Shown here: piece after piece, positions 1 to 6,740 of the stretch
Layout: the number at the start of each line of letters is the position of its first letter
Position numbering within the stretch: position 1 is the first letter of the stretch
Position numbers and translations under genes: made by a program
Notes under the pieces: model-generated
Database searches by the model: none
What the model saw: only the letters and a program-made list of their open reading frames with translations
What the model was told of the DNA's origin: nothing
NCBI GenBank assembly: GCA_013314795.1
Contig: JABUEZ010000051.1
Location: 1 to 10,493 of the forward strand
Direction: 5' to 3'
Source: Candidatus Profundicultor aquiphilus
Lineage (GTDB): Bacteria; Atribacterota; Atribacteria; Atribacterales; Caldatribacteriaceae
Length of the DNA: 10,493 nt

Positions 1-105
1 GCTTCAAAGAAGGGGGGTGAAAGAAAAGGCCTGTTCCCTTTACCACACGGTTAATAGAGTTAACAGGAGAAAAGGAGTCCAATATTACTTAGGGGGTGGA
101 AAACA
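1..105. other. Leader region upstream of the first binding-protein gene
   Basis: No complete gene fits here. One forward frame is open from the window edge to a TAA at 52-54 and would end a protein in ASKKGGERKGLFPLPHG. It could be the tail of an upstream gene, but 17 residues are not enough to identify it. A perfect inverted repeat GTTAA-N5-TTAAC lies at 50-64 and could be a small regulator site or chance. The purine-rich stretch AGGGGGTGG at 91-99 is the ribosome-binding site of the gene starting at 106. The promoter of this operon is not convincingly visible and may lie further upstream. The two operator copies found at 5093 and 5147 have no equivalent here. Confidence 0.3.
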
Positions 106-1302
106 GTGAAAAAAAGTACATGGGTGGTTGTTTCTGTAGTTCTTGTGTGTATGATGTCTGCCCTAGCCTTCGCAGAAGAATTTATGGGATTTGATCCTCT
201 CAACTTTAAAGGAGAAATGTTCTCTGCGGATACCCTCAAGGCCATGGTGCAGGAAGCCATGAAAGTAACCCCTCCTCGCAATGGGAAAAACTATGTTTTT
301 GCTTTCGCCAATCTCCAGCGAGACATCACCTTCTGCATGGCTGTGGAAGAAGGAATCAAGAAAAACTGTGAAGAAGCAGGAATAGAACTGGTCATTGCCG
401 ATAATCGCCTGAGTGGTCCCACAGCCCTGGCAAATGCGGAAAGTTTTATCACTCGCAATGTGGACTTTGTCATCGAGTTTCAAACTGATGTGAATTTCGG
501 ACCTGTCATCATGCAGAAATTCAACGCCGCAAAAATCCCGGTGATCGCCATCGATATTCCCATGCCTGGAGCCACATTCTTTGGAGTGAATAACCCCTAT
601 GCCGGTTTTCTGGGCGGCAGCTACTTAGCACAGGCTGCCATTGCCAAATGGGGCATTGACCAGGTGAAAAAAGGATACCTTGTGGTTGGAGAACTTCCCC
701 AATCGGGAGTCGTACCGGCTATGAGAACCGAAGGGCAGGTTGCAGGCTTCCTGGGCGTAGTTGAAGGTTTTCCAAAAGACCATGTCATTCTTTTTGACAC
801 CAAAAATACTCTGGATTATTCCCGCAGTCAGATGGTTAACGTCTTGGCTCGTATTCCTGAAGGAGTTCCTATTATGTGTACCGCCATTAATTGCCAGGCC
901 TCTACCGGAATAGTCAGAGCATTACAATTCACGAAGAGAGATAAAGACGCCATCGTGGTGGGATTGGGGTGCGACGAAACCGGACAGGAAGAGTTATCCA
1001 AAGAAGGACACATCTACGTTGGCGATCCAGCTTCCTTTCCCGAGCGATATGGAAATTATCTCATCCCTGCAGCACTCATGAAACTTGCTGGTCACTCGTT
1101 ACCCGAAGGGATTTTTGTTCAGCACGTCGTCGTCACACCGATGAATGTCTGTGAGCTCTATCCAAAGTGGCCCTGCGTGACACCAGAAGGATACCCTGAA
1201 GTGAAATATGAATTCCCCAAAGACGCATACAATAAATTCCTGGCCGAGCTTCGAGAGAAGTACAAAGAGTATGCACAACTTATTCCGGAGGATATAAAAT
1301 AA
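106..1302 (+). CDS. Periplasmic sugar-binding protein of a CUT2 ABC importer (Peripla_BP_4-like)
   Basis: This is the solute receptor for the importer encoded by the next two genes; it should bind a sugar or polyol in the periplasm and deliver it to the permease. Residues 1-23 are a Sec signal peptide (KK, then a Val-rich hydrophobic core) with likely cleavage AFA|EE; there is no lipobox. The mature protein has the two-lobe periplasmic-binding pattern: a first strand near residues 63-69 (YVFAFAN), a helix, then IELVIADNR, a VDFVIEF strand, and IPVIAIDIP before the hinge. At 398 residues it is longer than typical RbsB proteins (about 300-330), with roughly 40 extra residues after the signal peptide and an extended C-terminus. 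The mature part contains several cysteines, including C349 and C357. The GTG start is chosen because AGGGGGTGG lies 6 nt upstream and the signal peptide follows at once. A stem-loop follows the stop codon. The ligand is unknown. Confidence 0.88.
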   Translation: MKKSTWVVVSVVLVCMMSALAFAEEFMGFDPLNFKGEMFSADTLKAMVQEAMKVTPPRNGKNYVFAFANLQRDITFCMAVEEGIKKNCEEAGIELVIADNRLSGPTALANAESFITRNVDFVIEFQTDVNFGPVIMQKFNAAKIPVIAIDIPMPGATFFGVNNPYAGFLGGSYLAQAAIAKWGIDQVKKGYLVVGELPQSGVVPAMRTEGQVAGFLGVVEGFPKDHVILFDTKNTLDYSRSQMVNVLARIPEGVPIMCTAINCQASTGIVRALQFTKRDKDAIVVGLGCDETGQEELSKEGHIYVGDPASFPERYGNYLIPAALMKLAGHSLPEGIFVQHVVVTPMNVCELYPKWPCVTPEGYPEVKYEFPKDAYNKFLAELREKYKEYAQLIPEDIK

Positions 1303-1312
1303 GAATCAGCGA

Positions 1313-1345
1313 CTCCCCTGGGAACGCTCGAAGTCCCCAGGGGAG
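1313..1345 (+). other. Intercistronic stem-loop after the binding-protein gene
   Basis: CTCCCCTGGG (1313-1322) pairs perfectly with CCCAGGGGAG (1336-1345), a 10-bp GC-rich stem around a 13-nt loop. There is no T-run after it and the ATPase ribosome-binding site follows within a few bases, so it does not look like a full intrinsic terminator. By analogy with hairpins between binding-protein and membrane-component genes in other ABC operons (for example malE-malF), I infer that it protects the 3' end of the upstream message or partly attenuates the downstream genes. This keeps the binding protein in excess over the membrane complex. Confidence 0.7.
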
Positions 1346-1362
1346 AATGAGGAGAAATAAAT

Positions 1363-2874
1363 ATGTCGTACTTAGAAATGCAGGGCATTATCAAATCGTT
1401 TTCAGGAGTAAGGGTGCTCAACGAGGTGAACTTCTCCCTTAACCGCGGTGAAGTGGTAGCACTTCTTGGACAAAATGGAGCAGGCAAATCCACACTCATA
1501 AAAATCCTGAGTGGGTATTACAATAAAGACGGTGGAAAAATCCTGATCAATGGGGAAGAAGTCCATTTTCACGCTCCCTCAGATTCATTGGCCAGGGGTA
1601 TCCGAGTCATCTATCAGGAATTAGAGCTTTTCCCAGAACTGAGCGTGGCCGAGAACATCTTTATGGGAGATCTCCCCACAAAGCGTTTTGCCGGTATACC
1701 CATACGCCAGAAAGAGGAAATCGAGCATCGCGCTCAGGAACTCCTGGAACTCTTGGGAGAACAAATTGATCCTGCAATACCGGTGAAAAAACTCAGTGTT
1801 TCTGAAAAGCAGGTAGTGGAGATTGCCAGGGCGTTGGCCAAAAAAGCTAATATCATCGTTATGGATGAACCCACTGCCACGCTATCTCAGAAAGAGGTTG
1901 AAAAACTCTTCGGAATCATCAGAAAACTTCGCGAACAGGACGTAGGAATTATCTACATCACTCACAGGCTGGAAGAAGTTTTTACCATCAGCAACCGGGT
2001 CGTAGTTCTACGAGATGGGAAAAATGCCGGATTTTTTGATACCCAAGATACATCCTGGCAGGAATTGGTTCAGGCAATGATTGGAAGGTCCCTGGAAGAA
2101 TTATACCCCCGTCGAACATCGACACTTCGAGAAGATAGAATTATGCTCCGGGTCGACAATCTCGACATTCCTGGACTTTTAGAAAAAACAAGCTTTGAGT
2201 TGCATGAAGGGGAAATCCTGGGAATCTTTGGTCTGGTTGGTTCAGGAATCAACGAACTCGCCCTGGGACTTTTTGGAGCTTTACCCATCCGAGGAAAAAT
2301 AGAAATGAATGGTCAAACAATTTCTATCCACTCTCCAGCCATGGCTAAAAATCTAGGATTCGGCTTGATCCCCGCCGATCGAAAACAGGAGGGCATCATT
2401 CCTGAGCTCAGTGTAATGCACAATATCACCATGGCTTCCCTGAATAACTACAAAAAAAGAGGTTTTTTACGTCGAGCCGATGAAAAAACTTGTGTTTGCG
2501 AATGGGTCGACAAACTAAAAATCAGACTCCACAGCATTGATCAACCCATTAAATCTCTGAGCGGTGGTAACCAGCAAAAAGTAGTTCTTGCCCGCTGGCT
2601 GGCAACGCAATCCAAAATTCTTATCGCTTCAGAACCAACTCAGGGAGTGGACGTGGGCACCAGAGTGGATATTTATAACATTTTCGATAATCTGGCCAAA
2701 AATGGGCTGGGCATCATTGTGCTTTCTTCTGATTTACCCGAAGTCCTCGCTCTGAGCGACAATATTCTTGTCTTGGAAGGAGGGAACATCGTTGGACGTT
2801 TCACGAAAGGAGAAGCAGACGAACAAACTATCCTCTACCTCGCCATGGGTGGAAAAGAAAAAGTCGCGAATTAA
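1363..2874 (+). CDS. Two-domain sugar ABC transporter ATPase (RbsA/MglA/XylG type)
   Basis: This cytosolic ATPase powers the importer formed with the permease encoded next. It has two fused nucleotide-binding domains, the normal 500-residue CUT2 layout. Domain 1 has Walker A GQNGAGKST (36-44), a degenerate signature LSVSEKQ (144-150), Walker B IIVMDEPT (D168, E169) and the switch histidine H201. Domain 2 has a Walker A-like loop GLVGSGINE (290-298) without lysine, an intact signature LSGGNQQK, and a Walker B-like IASEPT in which the usual aspartate is Ser423. Its switch histidine is replaced by serine (LSSDLPE). The catalytically competent site should therefore combine the Walker motifs of domain 1 with the domain 2 signature, while the other site is dead. 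ATG 1363 is preceded by GAGGAG at 1349-1354. Its 3' end overlaps the permease gene by about 83 nt. The sugar specificity cannot be assigned. Confidence 0.93.
   Translation: MSYLEMQGIIKSFSGVRVLNEVNFSLNRGEVVALLGQNGAGKSTLIKILSGYYNKDGGKILINGEEVHFHAPSDSLARGIRVIYQELELFPELSVAENIFMGDLPTKRFAGIPIRQKEEIEHRAQELLELLGEQIDPAIPVKKLSVSEKQVVEIARALAKKANIIVMDEPTATLSQKEVEKLFGIIRKLREQDVGIIYITHRLEEVFTISNRVVVLRDGKNAGFFDTQDTSWQELVQAMIGRSLEELYPRRTSTLREDRIMLRVDNLDIPGLLEKTSFELHEGEILGIFGLVGSGINELALGLFGALPIRGKIEMNGQTISIHSPAMAKNLGFGLIPADRKQEGIIPELSVMHNITMASLNNYKKRGFLRRADEKTCVCEWVDKLKIRLHSIDQPIKSLSGGNQQKVVLARWLATQSKILIASEPTQGVDVGTRVDIYNIFDNLAKNGLGIIVLSSDLPEVLALSDNILVLEGGNIVGRFTKGEADEQTILYLAMGGKEKVAN
2777..2784 (+). promoter_or_regulatory. 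Internal ribosome-binding site fixing the permease TTG start
   Basis: AAGGAGGG lies within the 3' end of the ATPase gene, 7 nt before TTG 2792. It is a near-perfect Shine-Dalgarno sequence at ideal spacing. The two competing in-frame starts, TTG 2768 and GTG 2849, have no comparable purine tract before them. A second, weaker AAAGGAG at 2807-2813 has no in-frame start at the right distance. Translation of the permease therefore probably begins about 80 nt before the ATPase stop codon. Confidence 0.65.
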
Positions 2875-3799
2875 ATGGTCTGCCGTACTGGGACTACTGA
2901 TCTTCTACGTCGTTCTCTGCGCTGTATTCAGCATTCTCTCTCCTTTTTTTCTTACGCTTAAAAACTTTTCCAACATTGCCTCCAACATGGCCTACATCGG
3001 GATTATGGCTGCAGTGCAGACACCGCTTTTAATTGGGGGAGTAATGGATCTTTCCATGGGAGCCTCAGCACAGCTTGCCGGAGTGCTGGTAGGTATCCTC
3101 TATATGGGGGGATGGAATATATGGCTTGCCACCCTCTTTGCCCTCGGCATAGGCCTTGTTGTTGGATTTCTCAACGCCATGTCGGTAACTCGGATTGGTA
3201 TTAATGCCTTTATCGCCACATTGGGTATGCTGAATGTCATTGAAGGAATTGCTCTCGTCCTCACCGGGGGGCTCACGGTTAGCATCTTGGTTCCTCAATT
3301 CCAGTTCATCGGGATGGGAAGCATCCTTGGCATTCCTTTTCCCATTGTTCTCATGTTGAGTTTCTTCGTGGTTTTTTACATCCTGCTCACGTTTACGCCT
3401 TTTGGGCGAACAGTCTACGCCGTAGGGGGAAACCCGGTGGCCAGTAAACTCTGTGGTATTAATAATACCCGGGTACTGACTGTTCTCTTTGTCCTCTCCG
3501 GGATAGCGGGCGCAACGAGCGGTATACTTGTTGCATCGATGCTTGGAGCTGCTGCTCCCGCGGCGCTTTCAGGAACCATTCTCACGGTTATCGCCTCCGT
3601 CATTCTCGGCGGAACCAGTCTCTCCGGAGGTTCAGGAAACATCTGGGGAACACTCCTTGGGGTCCTCATTTTAGGTACCCTCACCAATGGCCTGGTTATT
3701 CTCAACGTTTCCTCGTTCTGGCAAGAAGTCACCCAAGGACTTGTACTCCTTGCCGCAGTAGGCATCGATCAGATTCGTCAGCGGCGAGAACAGCGTTAA
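2792..3799 (+). CDS. Sugar ABC transporter permease (RbsC-like, BPD_transp_2 family)
   Basis: This inner-membrane subunit should homodimerise to form the translocation path, with the ATPase encoded just upstream and the binding protein at 106-1302. The 335-residue product has a short charged N-terminus (about 30 residues, rich in Lys) followed by eight to ten hydrophobic segments, the first being SAVLGLLIFYVVLCAVFSIL. The family hallmark is present as GGVMDLSMGA, the counterpart of GGIDLSVGS. Further conserved parts are TPFGRTVYAVGGNPVASKLCGI, the cytoplasmic loop that contacts the ATPase, and the later SVILGGTSLSGGSGN. I chose TTG 2792 from its strong Shine-Dalgarno sequence; a longer form from TTG 2768 or a shorter one from GTG 2849 remains possible. 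The 83-nt overlap with the ATPase gene suggests translational coupling. Confidence 0.9.
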   Translation: MDVSRKEKQTNKLSSTSPWVEKKKSRIKWSAVLGLLIFYVVLCAVFSILSPFFLTLKNFSNIASNMAYIGIMAAVQTPLLIGGVMDLSMGASAQLAGVLVGILYMGGWNIWLATLFALGIGLVVGFLNAMSVTRIGINAFIATLGMLNVIEGIALVLTGGLTVSILVPQFQFIGMGSILGIPFPIVLMLSFFVVFYILLTFTPFGRTVYAVGGNPVASKLCGINNTRVLTVLFVLSGIAGATSGILVASMLGAAAPAALSGTILTVIASVILGGTSLSGGSGNIWGTLLGVLILGTLTNGLVILNVSSFWQEVTQGLVLLAAVGIDQIRQRREQR

Positions 3800-3813
3800 A
3801 GGGGGGTTTTAGG

Positions 3814-5052
3814 ATGAACGCACGAGAGCGTTTTCACGAAGTGATGCATTTTAATACCCGGGTTCGTTCTATGAAGTGGGAATTTGGGTACTGGGGAGAA
3901 ACGGTGGAGCGATTTTACCAAGAAGGTCTACCCAAAAAATCTTACCCTTGCCTTCCCCACACAATTTCTTCCCCCACCTCACACCTTTATGTTCCCTGTT
4001 GGCAATCTATAAAGGGTGATACACTTCCCCCTGGAATCGCCGTCATAGGAGGAGGCCTCTACTGGCCGACTCAGGGGTTTCCCCTCGATTTCGATATCCG
4101 TTCCTATTTTGGGATGGACAAACCCCAGATACTTCTCAATCTAAACCTTCTCTTCTATCCCCCTTTTGAGACCGAAATTTTGGAAGAAGACGATCACCAT
4201 CTCCTCTACATTGACCTGGACGGGGTCAAAAGGCATTTTCTCAAAGAAACTGCGGTGATCCCCTCAGCCGTAGATTATCCCATCAAAAACTGGGAAACCT
4301 GGGAAATGCTCAAAAGAGAACGGCTTCGACCAGAAGAAATTCTCTTTCGCCTTCCCCCAAACTGGGATGAACTGGTAGTCCTCTATAAAGAACGAGACTT
4401 TCCCCTGGTCATCGGTGGATATCCTCATGGTCTCTTTGGAACTTTAGCAACACTCATGGGGTACGAGAACCTTTTCGTAGGATACTATGAAAACCCTGAA
4501 CTCATCCACGATATCATTAAAACCTTTGTCGACCTCTGGATTAGCATCTACGAAGAAGTCCTCGCTCAAGTCGAAGTCGATGCCCTCCATATCTGGGAGG
4601 ATCTTTCCTTTGGCAAAGGTCCCATGGTTTCCCCAAAAATCATTCAAGAATTCATGGTACCCTATTATCGCCGACTCACCGATTTTGTCAAAGCCCGAGG
4701 TGTTGATATCGTCCTTCTTGACACCGACGGATACTGTTTCGATATCATCCCCCTCTTCATCGAAGGTGGTATTACCGGTCTTTACCCCATCGAAGTAAGC
4801 TGTGGAATGGACCTTATACGAGTGCGACAAGCTTTCCCACAATTACAGCTTCTCGGTGGTATTCCCAAAGGTGAAATTGCGAAAGGGAAGGAGTGCATCG
4901 AAGAAATTTTAAAACCGGTTCAGGAAGTTCTCAAAACTGGGGGCTATATCCCCTTTGGGGATCACCTCATTCCACCAGAAGTCAGTTTTCATGAATTTTC
5001 TTATTACCGCACCAGATTGAACGAGATCATTGAAAAAACAGGGAAATATTAA
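3814..5052 (+). CDS. Uroporphyrinogen decarboxylase (URO-D)-fold protein of unknown reaction
   Basis: The protein belongs by pattern to the URO-D/MtaA/CmuA superfamily. It has an N-terminal NARERFHEVMHF, then IWEDLSFGKGPMVSP (260-274), a strand ending in DTDG (303-306), LLGGIPKGEIAKG (346-358) and YIPFGDHLIPPEVS (378-391). At 412 residues it is longer than HemE (about 350). It is unlikely to be HemE because the substrate-binding RQAGR-type motif near the N-terminus is absent. In zinc-dependent corrinoid methyltransferases the position of DTDG reads H-x-C-G and the later G-D-H site carries the third ligand, a cysteine. Here the ligands are replaced by D303, D305 and D383-H384, so zinc-thiolate methyl transfer as in MtaA is doubtful. 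It is cytosolic, with no signal peptide. ATG 3814 follows AAAGGGGGG at good spacing, 14 nt after the permease. Its place in the operon suggests a role in metabolism of the imported compound; the reaction is unknown. Confidence 0.8.
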   Translation: MNARERFHEVMHFNTRVRSMKWEFGYWGETVERFYQEGLPKKSYPCLPHTISSPTSHLYVPCWQSIKGDTLPPGIAVIGGGLYWPTQGFPLDFDIRSYFGMDKPQILLNLNLLFYPPFETEILEEDDHHLLYIDLDGVKRHFLKETAVIPSAVDYPIKNWETWEMLKRERLRPEEILFRLPPNWDELVVLYKERDFPLVIGGYPHGLFGTLATLMGYENLFVGYYENPELIHDIIKTFVDLWISIYEEVLAQVEVDALHIWEDLSFGKGPMVSPKIIQEFMVPYYRRLTDFVKARGVDIVLLDTDGYCFDIIPLFIEGGITGLYPIEVSCGMDLIRVRQAFPQLQLLGGIPKGEIAKGKECIEEILKPVQEVLKTGGYIPFGDHLIPPEVSFHEFSYYRTRLNEIIEKTGKY

Positions 5053-5092
5053 GTATGAAAACGGAGACAACGAAGAAAGAGTAATGCTGTAC

Positions 5093-5106
5093 TGACAACG
5101 TTACCA
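5093..5106. promoter_or_regulatory. Upstream LacI/GalR-family operator copy
   Basis: TGACAACGTTACCA is an imperfect palindrome centred on CG. It matches the Gram-positive cre consensus TGWAANCGNTNWCA at 12 of 14 positions, the two mismatches being symmetrical. An identical 14-mer lies 54 bp downstream, about five helical turns, so bound dimers would sit on roughly the same face of the DNA. I infer an auxiliary operator that supports cooperative binding or looping. The cognate regulator is not in the window. Confidence 0.65.
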
Positions 5107-5145
5107 AAAGAATTTTAAGGGAATCTATCGAGCGTAAAATGGTAA

Positions 5146-5174
5146 TTGACAACGTTACCACTACCTGATATACT
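5146..5174 (+). promoter_or_regulatory. Sigma-70 promoter for the second transport operon
   Basis: A perfect -35 box TTGACA (5146-5151) is followed after exactly 17 bp by TATACT (5169-5174), one base from the consensus -10. Transcription should begin near 5181, leaving a leader of about 44 nt before GTG 5225. The -35 box lies inside the second operator copy, so a bound repressor would block RNA polymerase directly. No terminator is visible between the upstream gene and this promoter, so readthrough from the first operon could add to its output. Confidence 0.8.
5147..5160. promoter_or_regulatory. Promoter-proximal LacI/GalR-family operator copy
   Basis: This is the second exact copy of TGACAACGTTACCA. 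It covers five of six -35 bases and the first part of the spacer of the promoter at 5146-5174, the classical position for repression. It is also embedded in a wider inverted repeat TGGTAA-N9-TTACCA (5140-5160), which the upstream copy lacks. The exact symmetry used by the regulator is therefore uncertain, although the shared 14-mer is the better candidate. Confidence 0.72.
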
Positions 5175-5224
5175 TGTTCATGGCTTGAGAGAGCTTTCCG
5201 TATTGTCTGCAGAGGAGGGGTAAT

Positions 5225-6736
5225 GTGCCAGACCTTCTTTTGATGGAGAATATCTGCAAGTCCTTTTTCGGTATCCCCGTTCTGAAAAATGTTTCTTTTC
5301 GGCTACGCCATGGTGAAGTCCATGTCCTTTTAGGTGAGAACGGCGCAGGGAAATCAACCCTCATTAAGATTCTGAGTGGGGCATATACCTTGGATAGTGG
5401 AAAGATCTTCCTGGAAGGTCGCGAAATCGACATGACCAACTATAATCCACAAATTGCTTCCCGGATGGGCATTGCCACTATCTATCAAAATTTTCACCTC
5501 GTGCCACACCTCACCGTTGCGGAGAACATTTCTCTCGCAACCTTCCCGGTATCCCGGATGGGTTTCATTAACTGGCCAAAGGTACGCGCTTTCGCCGAAC
5601 AAGCCCTCCAGAAAGTGCAGTTACAGGTTGACCCAAATACCAAAGTCAAAAATCTTACCATGTCACAACAGCAAATGCTTGAAATTGCTATAGCTCTCGT
5701 GCAGAAAGCCAAAATTATCATTATGGATGAACCGACCGCAGCAATCAGTCGCCGAGAAACCGAAACCCTTTTTCAGATCATTCGGCAGATTAAAACGCAA
5801 GGAGTGGGTATTATTTACATCTCCCACAAACTGGAAGAAATCAGAGAAATCGGTGACACGATTACCATTCTCCGCGATGGAGAACAGGTTGGAACGATGA
5901 CAGTCCATGAGGTGAATATGGACCAGGTTGTTAACCTTATGACCGGAAAGGAGATCCGTACAGATCAGAGAATAGCGCGGAACCTGCGCACACAGGAGAT
6001 TTTCCGCTGCGTACATCTATCGGCTGTTGGTAAATTTGATGATGTTTCTTTCTCCGCACGGGATGGTGAAATACTGGGGTTAACAGGCCTGGTCGGCGCC
6101 GGGAAAACAGAGTTAGCCCGGGCGATTTTTGGTGTCGACCACTTTGAACAAGGAGAGATTTTCGTTCGAGGGGTCCGAGTACACCACAATACCCCGAGAG
6201 CTATGGTTGAAGCTGGCGTAGGGTATATCCCTGAAGACCGGGATACGTCCGGTCTCTGTCTGAACCGACCCATCAGAGACAACATTACCATTGTTTCCCA
6301 TGCCAAGAGCCGAAACTTTGGGCTTAACCTTCGTCAGGATAATCAGGCAGCACAGCTTTTCATCCGCCGCCTTCAGATTCGGACCGATTCTCTGGAACGA
6401 CAGGTCAAATATCTAAGTGGCGGAAACAAGCAAAAAGTGATCCTCGCCAAATGGTTTCAGGCACAGTGTCAGTTTCTCATTCTCGATGAACCCACCATTG
6501 GTATCGATGTTGGCGCAAGGCAGGAAATTTATCGTCTGATCCATGACTTTGTGCGCGATGAAGGACGAGGGGTACTTTTTATCTCCAGTGACCTTTCGGA
6601 GGTACTCAACATTGCCGACCGTATTCTGGTAATGGTTCGAGGCCGGATTACTGCCGAACTCTTCCCAGACGGTCTCACCAAACAAGAACTCCTCACTTAT
6701 TGTCTCGGCCTTCGAAATAGCTCGCCAACGGGGTGA
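5225..6736 (+). CDS. Two-domain sugar ABC transporter ATPase (RbsA type), second system
   Basis: First gene of the second importer, energising the permease at 6741-7706. Domain 1 shows Walker A GENGAGKST (37-45), a degenerate signature LTMSQQQ (144-150), Walker B IIIMDEPT (D168, E169) and H201. Domain 2 shows GLVGAGKTE (288-296), in which Lys294 is kept, whereas E. coli RbsA has arginine at this position. Its signature LSGGNKQK starts at 397, its Walker B LDEPT (D421, E422) is intact, and serine replaces the switch histidine (ISSDLSE). It has the same length (503 aa) as the ATPase at 1363-2874 but is clearly divergent, so these are two members of one family and not a recent duplication. The GTG start lies 6 nt after AGGAGG (5213-5218); an in-frame ATG at 5243 is a less likely alternative. 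The permease gene begins 4 nt after the stop, implying coupling. Confidence 0.93.
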   Translation: MPDLLLMENICKSFFGIPVLKNVSFRLRHGEVHVLLGENGAGKSTLIKILSGAYTLDSGKIFLEGREIDMTNYNPQIASRMGIATIYQNFHLVPHLTVAENISLATFPVSRMGFINWPKVRAFAEQALQKVQLQVDPNTKVKNLTMSQQQMLEIAIALVQKAKIIIMDEPTAAISRRETETLFQIIRQIKTQGVGIIYISHKLEEIREIGDTITILRDGEQVGTMTVHEVNMDQVVNLMTGKEIRTDQRIARNLRTQEIFRCVHLSAVGKFDDVSFSARDGEILGLTGLVGAGKTELARAIFGVDHFEQGEIFVRGVRVHHNTPRAMVEAGVGYIPEDRDTSGLCLNRPIRDNITIVSHAKSRNFGLNLRQDNQAAQLFIRRLQIRTDSLERQVKYLSGGNKQKVILAKWFQAQCQFLILDEPTIGIDVGARQEIYRLIHDFVRDEGRGVLFISSDLSEVLNIADRILVMVRGRITAELFPDGLTKQELLTYCLGLRNSSPTG

Positions 6737-6740
6737 AAGT

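Noticed and set aside
60..88. Possible promoter TTAACA-17-TATTAC before the first binding-protein gene
   Set aside because: Transcription would start near 95, inside the ribosome-binding site at 91-99, leaving no usable leader; the -10 match is also poor.
14..109. Small forward open frame ending over the start codon of the first binding-protein gene
   Set aside because: It has no properly spaced ribosome-binding site, and its composition (Lys/Arg/Gly runs over a purine-rich leader) is not protein-like.
4444..4842. Long minus-strand and other-frame open readings inside the URO-D-like gene
   Set aside because: They lie wholly within a well-supported gene, lack ribosome-binding sites and recognisable motifs, and are explained as antisense shadows.
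3814..5052. Calling the URO-D-like protein HemE (heme biosynthesis)
   Set aside because: The N-terminal RQAGR-type substrate motif is missing, the length is greater, and the context is sugar transport rather than tetrapyrrole synthesis.
5092..5120. A second promoter using CTGACA in the upstream operator copy
   Set aside because: No acceptable -10 box lies 16-18 bp downstream; the local sequence gives only TTTTAA at 15 bp.
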